In this document: in pieces, positions 6,650 through 8,147 of the stretch | Position numbering within the stretch: position 1 is the first letter of the stretch | Layout: each line of letters begins with the position of its first letter | Source: Acidobacteriota bacterium | GTDB lineage: Bacteria > Acidobacteriota > Polarisedimenticolia > J045 | Assembly: GCA_027001345.1 (NCBI GenBank) | Contig: JALTMS010000056.1 | Coordinates: 1-8,147 of the forward strand | DNA length: 8,147 nt | Direction of reading: 5' to 3' | The notes under the pieces: model-generated | What the model was told of the DNA's origin: nothing | Seen by the model: the letters and a program-made list of their open reading frames with translations, nothing else | Database searches by the model: none | Position numbers and translations under genes: made by a program

Positions 6650-7852
6650 ATGAGCAACGAGCAGGGCACCGATCGACGAACTTTCATCAAGACCGCGGTG
6701 GCGGGCGGGGCGGGTCTGACCCTCGGTGGGCGCGTCGTGCTGGGAGCTGAGGGCGATGCGGGAGCTGCCGACCATGCCAGGGTACCGCGCAAGGAACTCG
6801 GCTCCACCGGCGCGAAGATCCCGATTCTCCTGCTCGGCTGCGCCCAGCGTTTCGATCCCAAATACGACAAGCTGCTCCACCGGGCCTATCGGGCCGGGGT
6901 GGACTACCTGGACACCGCCCTGGCTTACGAAGGGGGCATGTCCCACAAGACGATCGCTCCGTTCATCAAGCAGATCGGGGGCAAGGACAAGCTGTGGATC
7001 ACCTCCAAGGTGGTTTCCAAGGGTCTCGACCCTGCCGAGTACGAGAGCGGGATCGACACCTGCCTCGAGCAGCTCGAGGTGGATCATCTGGATCTGTTTT
7101 TTCTCCACGCACTGGATGATGCCCGGGCCCTCGACAAACCCTATCGGGACGTGGGCGATCGGCTGCGCTCGAGCGGCAAGACCCGTTTCTTCGGCTTTTC
7201 CTGCCATGGCGATCGGGTGGTGGAGTTGCTCGAGAAGGCGGCCCGCGTGGGCGGCTTCGACGCGATCATGTTCCGCTATCATTTCGGCAAGTACGGTGAC
7301 CTGGCCCTCAATCGCGCGATCGATGCATGCCGCAAGGCCGGCATCGGATTGATCGCGATGAAAACTCAGAAGTCGGTACCCGCCGATGCCGAGAGGGTGA
7401 TCGGCTTCAAGTCTCGAGACTTCACCCTGCCCCAGGCCAAACTCAAGGCAGTGTGGGCCGACGAACGCATCGACGCGGTCGTCTCCCACATGGACAACAC
7501 CAAGAAGCTGGCCGAGAACGTTGCCGCAGCCCGCTCTCCGCAACAGCTCTCGATGGCCGAGTTCCAGCAGCTCCAGCGCCTGGCTACGGCCACCGCCCCG
7601 TTGAGTTGCGAGGGCTGCTCGCACCACTGCGAGCCCGCTGCCGGGGATTCGCTGCCCATCGCAGACACCTTGCGGGTGCTGATGTACCACGAATGCTACG
7701 GCGAGACGGCCAGGGCCCGGCGGTTGTTCGCCGAGTTGCATCCGGCAGGTTTGCGGATCGAGCGGGCCGACCTGGCTGCCGCCTCCCGAGCCTGTCCCCA
7801 GGGTATCGACATCGCCGCGCGCTTGCGGCAGGCGCGGCAGGCCCTGGCCTGA
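6650..7852 (+). CDS. Tat-exported aldo/keto reductase with C-terminal 4Fe-4S motif
   Basis: 400-residue aldo/keto reductase of the iron-sulfur subgroup (COG1453 type). A Tat signal TDRRTFIKT (7-15) is followed by a hydrophobic, glycine-rich stretch and a plausible cleavage site after LGA (31-33). The TIM-barrel family signature starts at about residue 48 (ELGSTGAKIPILLLG). The catalytic tetrad is intact: Asp88, Tyr93, Lys120 and His153. The late barrel motif resembles family members at SHMDNTKKLAENVAAA (279-294). Near the end, CEGCSHHC (320-327) and ACPQGIDI (381-388) supply four cysteines (320, 323, 327, 382) in the arrangement used by this subgroup to hold a 4Fe-4S cluster. The ATG is preceded by AGGAG at a spacing of 6 bases and lies 18 bases after the polyferredoxin stop. 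Export of an enzyme whose family normally uses cytoplasmic NADPH is odd. The cluster and neighbour suggest electrons could arrive from the membrane polyferredoxin instead. Substrate unknown. Confidence 0.9.
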   Translation: MSNEQGTDRRTFIKTAVAGGAGLTLGGRVVLGAEGDAGAADHARVPRKELGSTGAKIPILLLGCAQRFDPKYDKLLHRAYRAGVDYLDTALAYEGGMSHKTIAPFIKQIGGKDKLWITSKVVSKGLDPAEYESGIDTCLEQLEVDHLDLFFLHALDDARALDKPYRDVGDRLRSSGKTRFFGFSCHGDRVVELLEKAARVGGFDAIMFRYHFGKYGDLALNRAIDACRKAGIGLIAMKTQKSVPADAERVIGFKSRDFTLPQAKLKAVWADERIDAVVSHMDNTKKLAENVAAARSPQQLSMAEFQQLQRLATATAPLSCEGCSHHCEPAAGDSLPIADTLRVLMYHECYGETARARRLFAELHPAGLRIERADLAAASRACPQGIDIAARLRQARQALA

Positions 7853-7872
7853 GCTTCAGTTCTGAGCGGAGG

Positions 7873-8147
7873 TCAGAGCAGCATCCCTCGGCTGCTGCCG
7901 ATGACCACGGCGATCACGCCGAGGTGAAGATTGGCCGTCACCAGCAAGCGGATCGTCCGGAGGGCCGCCGCCGCTGCGACGTCATCGCCGGCGCCGGCCG
8001 CGCGGCGGAATCGCCCGTAGGGGACGAAGAAGAGAAAGGCAAAGATCACGGCCATCAGCAGGCCGATGGTCATCATCAGGTTGATGTGCAGGGCCAGGCC
8101 CCGCATCCCGCCGTAGAAGGCGGCCACGAGCCTGAAGCCGGTGGCCA
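7873..8147 (-). CDS. CopD-like small integral membrane protein (5' end beyond window)
   Basis: C-terminal 90 residues of a membrane protein on the minus strand; the frame is open past the right edge, so the GTG at 8127 need not be the start. Visible are one long hydrophobic helix (LALHINLMMTIGLLMAVIFA and onward), a basic turn with the pattern PYGRFRRA, an Ala/Asp-rich loop, then TIRLLVTANLHLGVIAVV as the last helix before the stop at 7875-7873. This helix, basic turn, short amphipathic stretch, helix layout with RIRR/TIRLL-type spacing resembles small (about 150-residue) proteins annotated as CopD family or putative copper export. The assignment is tentative; other small membrane families share this shape. 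It converges on the aldo/keto reductase gene with 20 bases between stop codons and no clear terminator in the gap. Confidence 0.55.
   Translation of the reverse strand, partial: ATGFRLVAAFYGGMRGLALHINLMMTIGLLMAVIFAFLFFVPYGRFRRAAGAGDDVAAAAALRTIRLLVTANLHLGVIAVVIGSSRGMLL

Noticed and set aside
5789..7741. 650-codon minus-strand open frame spanning two operon genes
   Set aside because: It lies antisense to both the polyferredoxin and the reductase, crosses their boundary, and has low-complexity composition with no family motif. It is explained by the codon bias of the real genes.
7814..7829. GCCGC / GCGGC hairpin near the end of the reductase gene
   Set aside because: It is a short GC stem inside coding sequence with no T-run, of a kind common by chance in this composition.
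7877..7896. AGCAGC / GCTGCT hairpin with an 8-base loop just past the reductase stop
   Set aside because: The six-pair stem is not followed by a T-run on either strand and lies inside the coding end of the opposing gene, so it does not qualify as an intrinsic terminator.

Overview
The window is GC-rich, densely packed bacterial DNA with no sign of RNA genes, insertion sequences, CRISPR arrays or phage. The G/C-biased third codon positions, a folate-dependent TrmFO, a DUF6599 protein and several Tat-exported iron-sulfur proteins fit a Gram-negative-type bacterium such as an Acidobacteriota or deltaproteobacterial lineage. That placement is an inference with modest confidence; no marker here fixes the phylum.

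Layout. Positions 1-1045 (minus strand) hold most of trmFO, whose C-terminus lies beyond the left edge. Positions 1101-2642 (minus) hold a NhaD/ArsB-type ion transporter of the putative Na+/H+ antiporter group, 55 bases upstream of trmFO and possibly co-transcribed with it. A 209-base divergent intergenic region (2643-2851) separates this pair from a tightly packed plus-strand operon of four genes (2852-7852). At the right edge, convergent with the operon and only 20 bases away, is the 3' part of a small membrane protein resembling the CopD family (7873-8147, minus).

The operon is the interesting part. In order it encodes: a membrane-anchored DUF6599 protein; a Tat-signal DUF362 protein (start codon overlaps the previous gene, with a perfect Shine-Dalgarno); a 549-residue membrane polyferredoxin that fuses a NapH-like quinol-side module to a NapG-like module through an internal twin-arginine plus hydrophobic segment; and a Tat-signal aldo/keto reductase carrying four C-terminal cysteines in a likely 4Fe-4S arrangement. 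Overlaps or short gaps (11-base overlap, ATGA overlap, 18-base gap) indicate one transcript with translational coupling.

A working model (inference): electrons from the membrane quinol pool pass through the NapH-like part and up to six 4Fe-4S clusters to the outer face of the inner membrane. There they would serve the exported aldo/keto reductase, with the DUF362 and DUF6599 proteins as partners or assembly factors. The substrate is unknown. I recognise the families but know of no characterised system with this exact composition.
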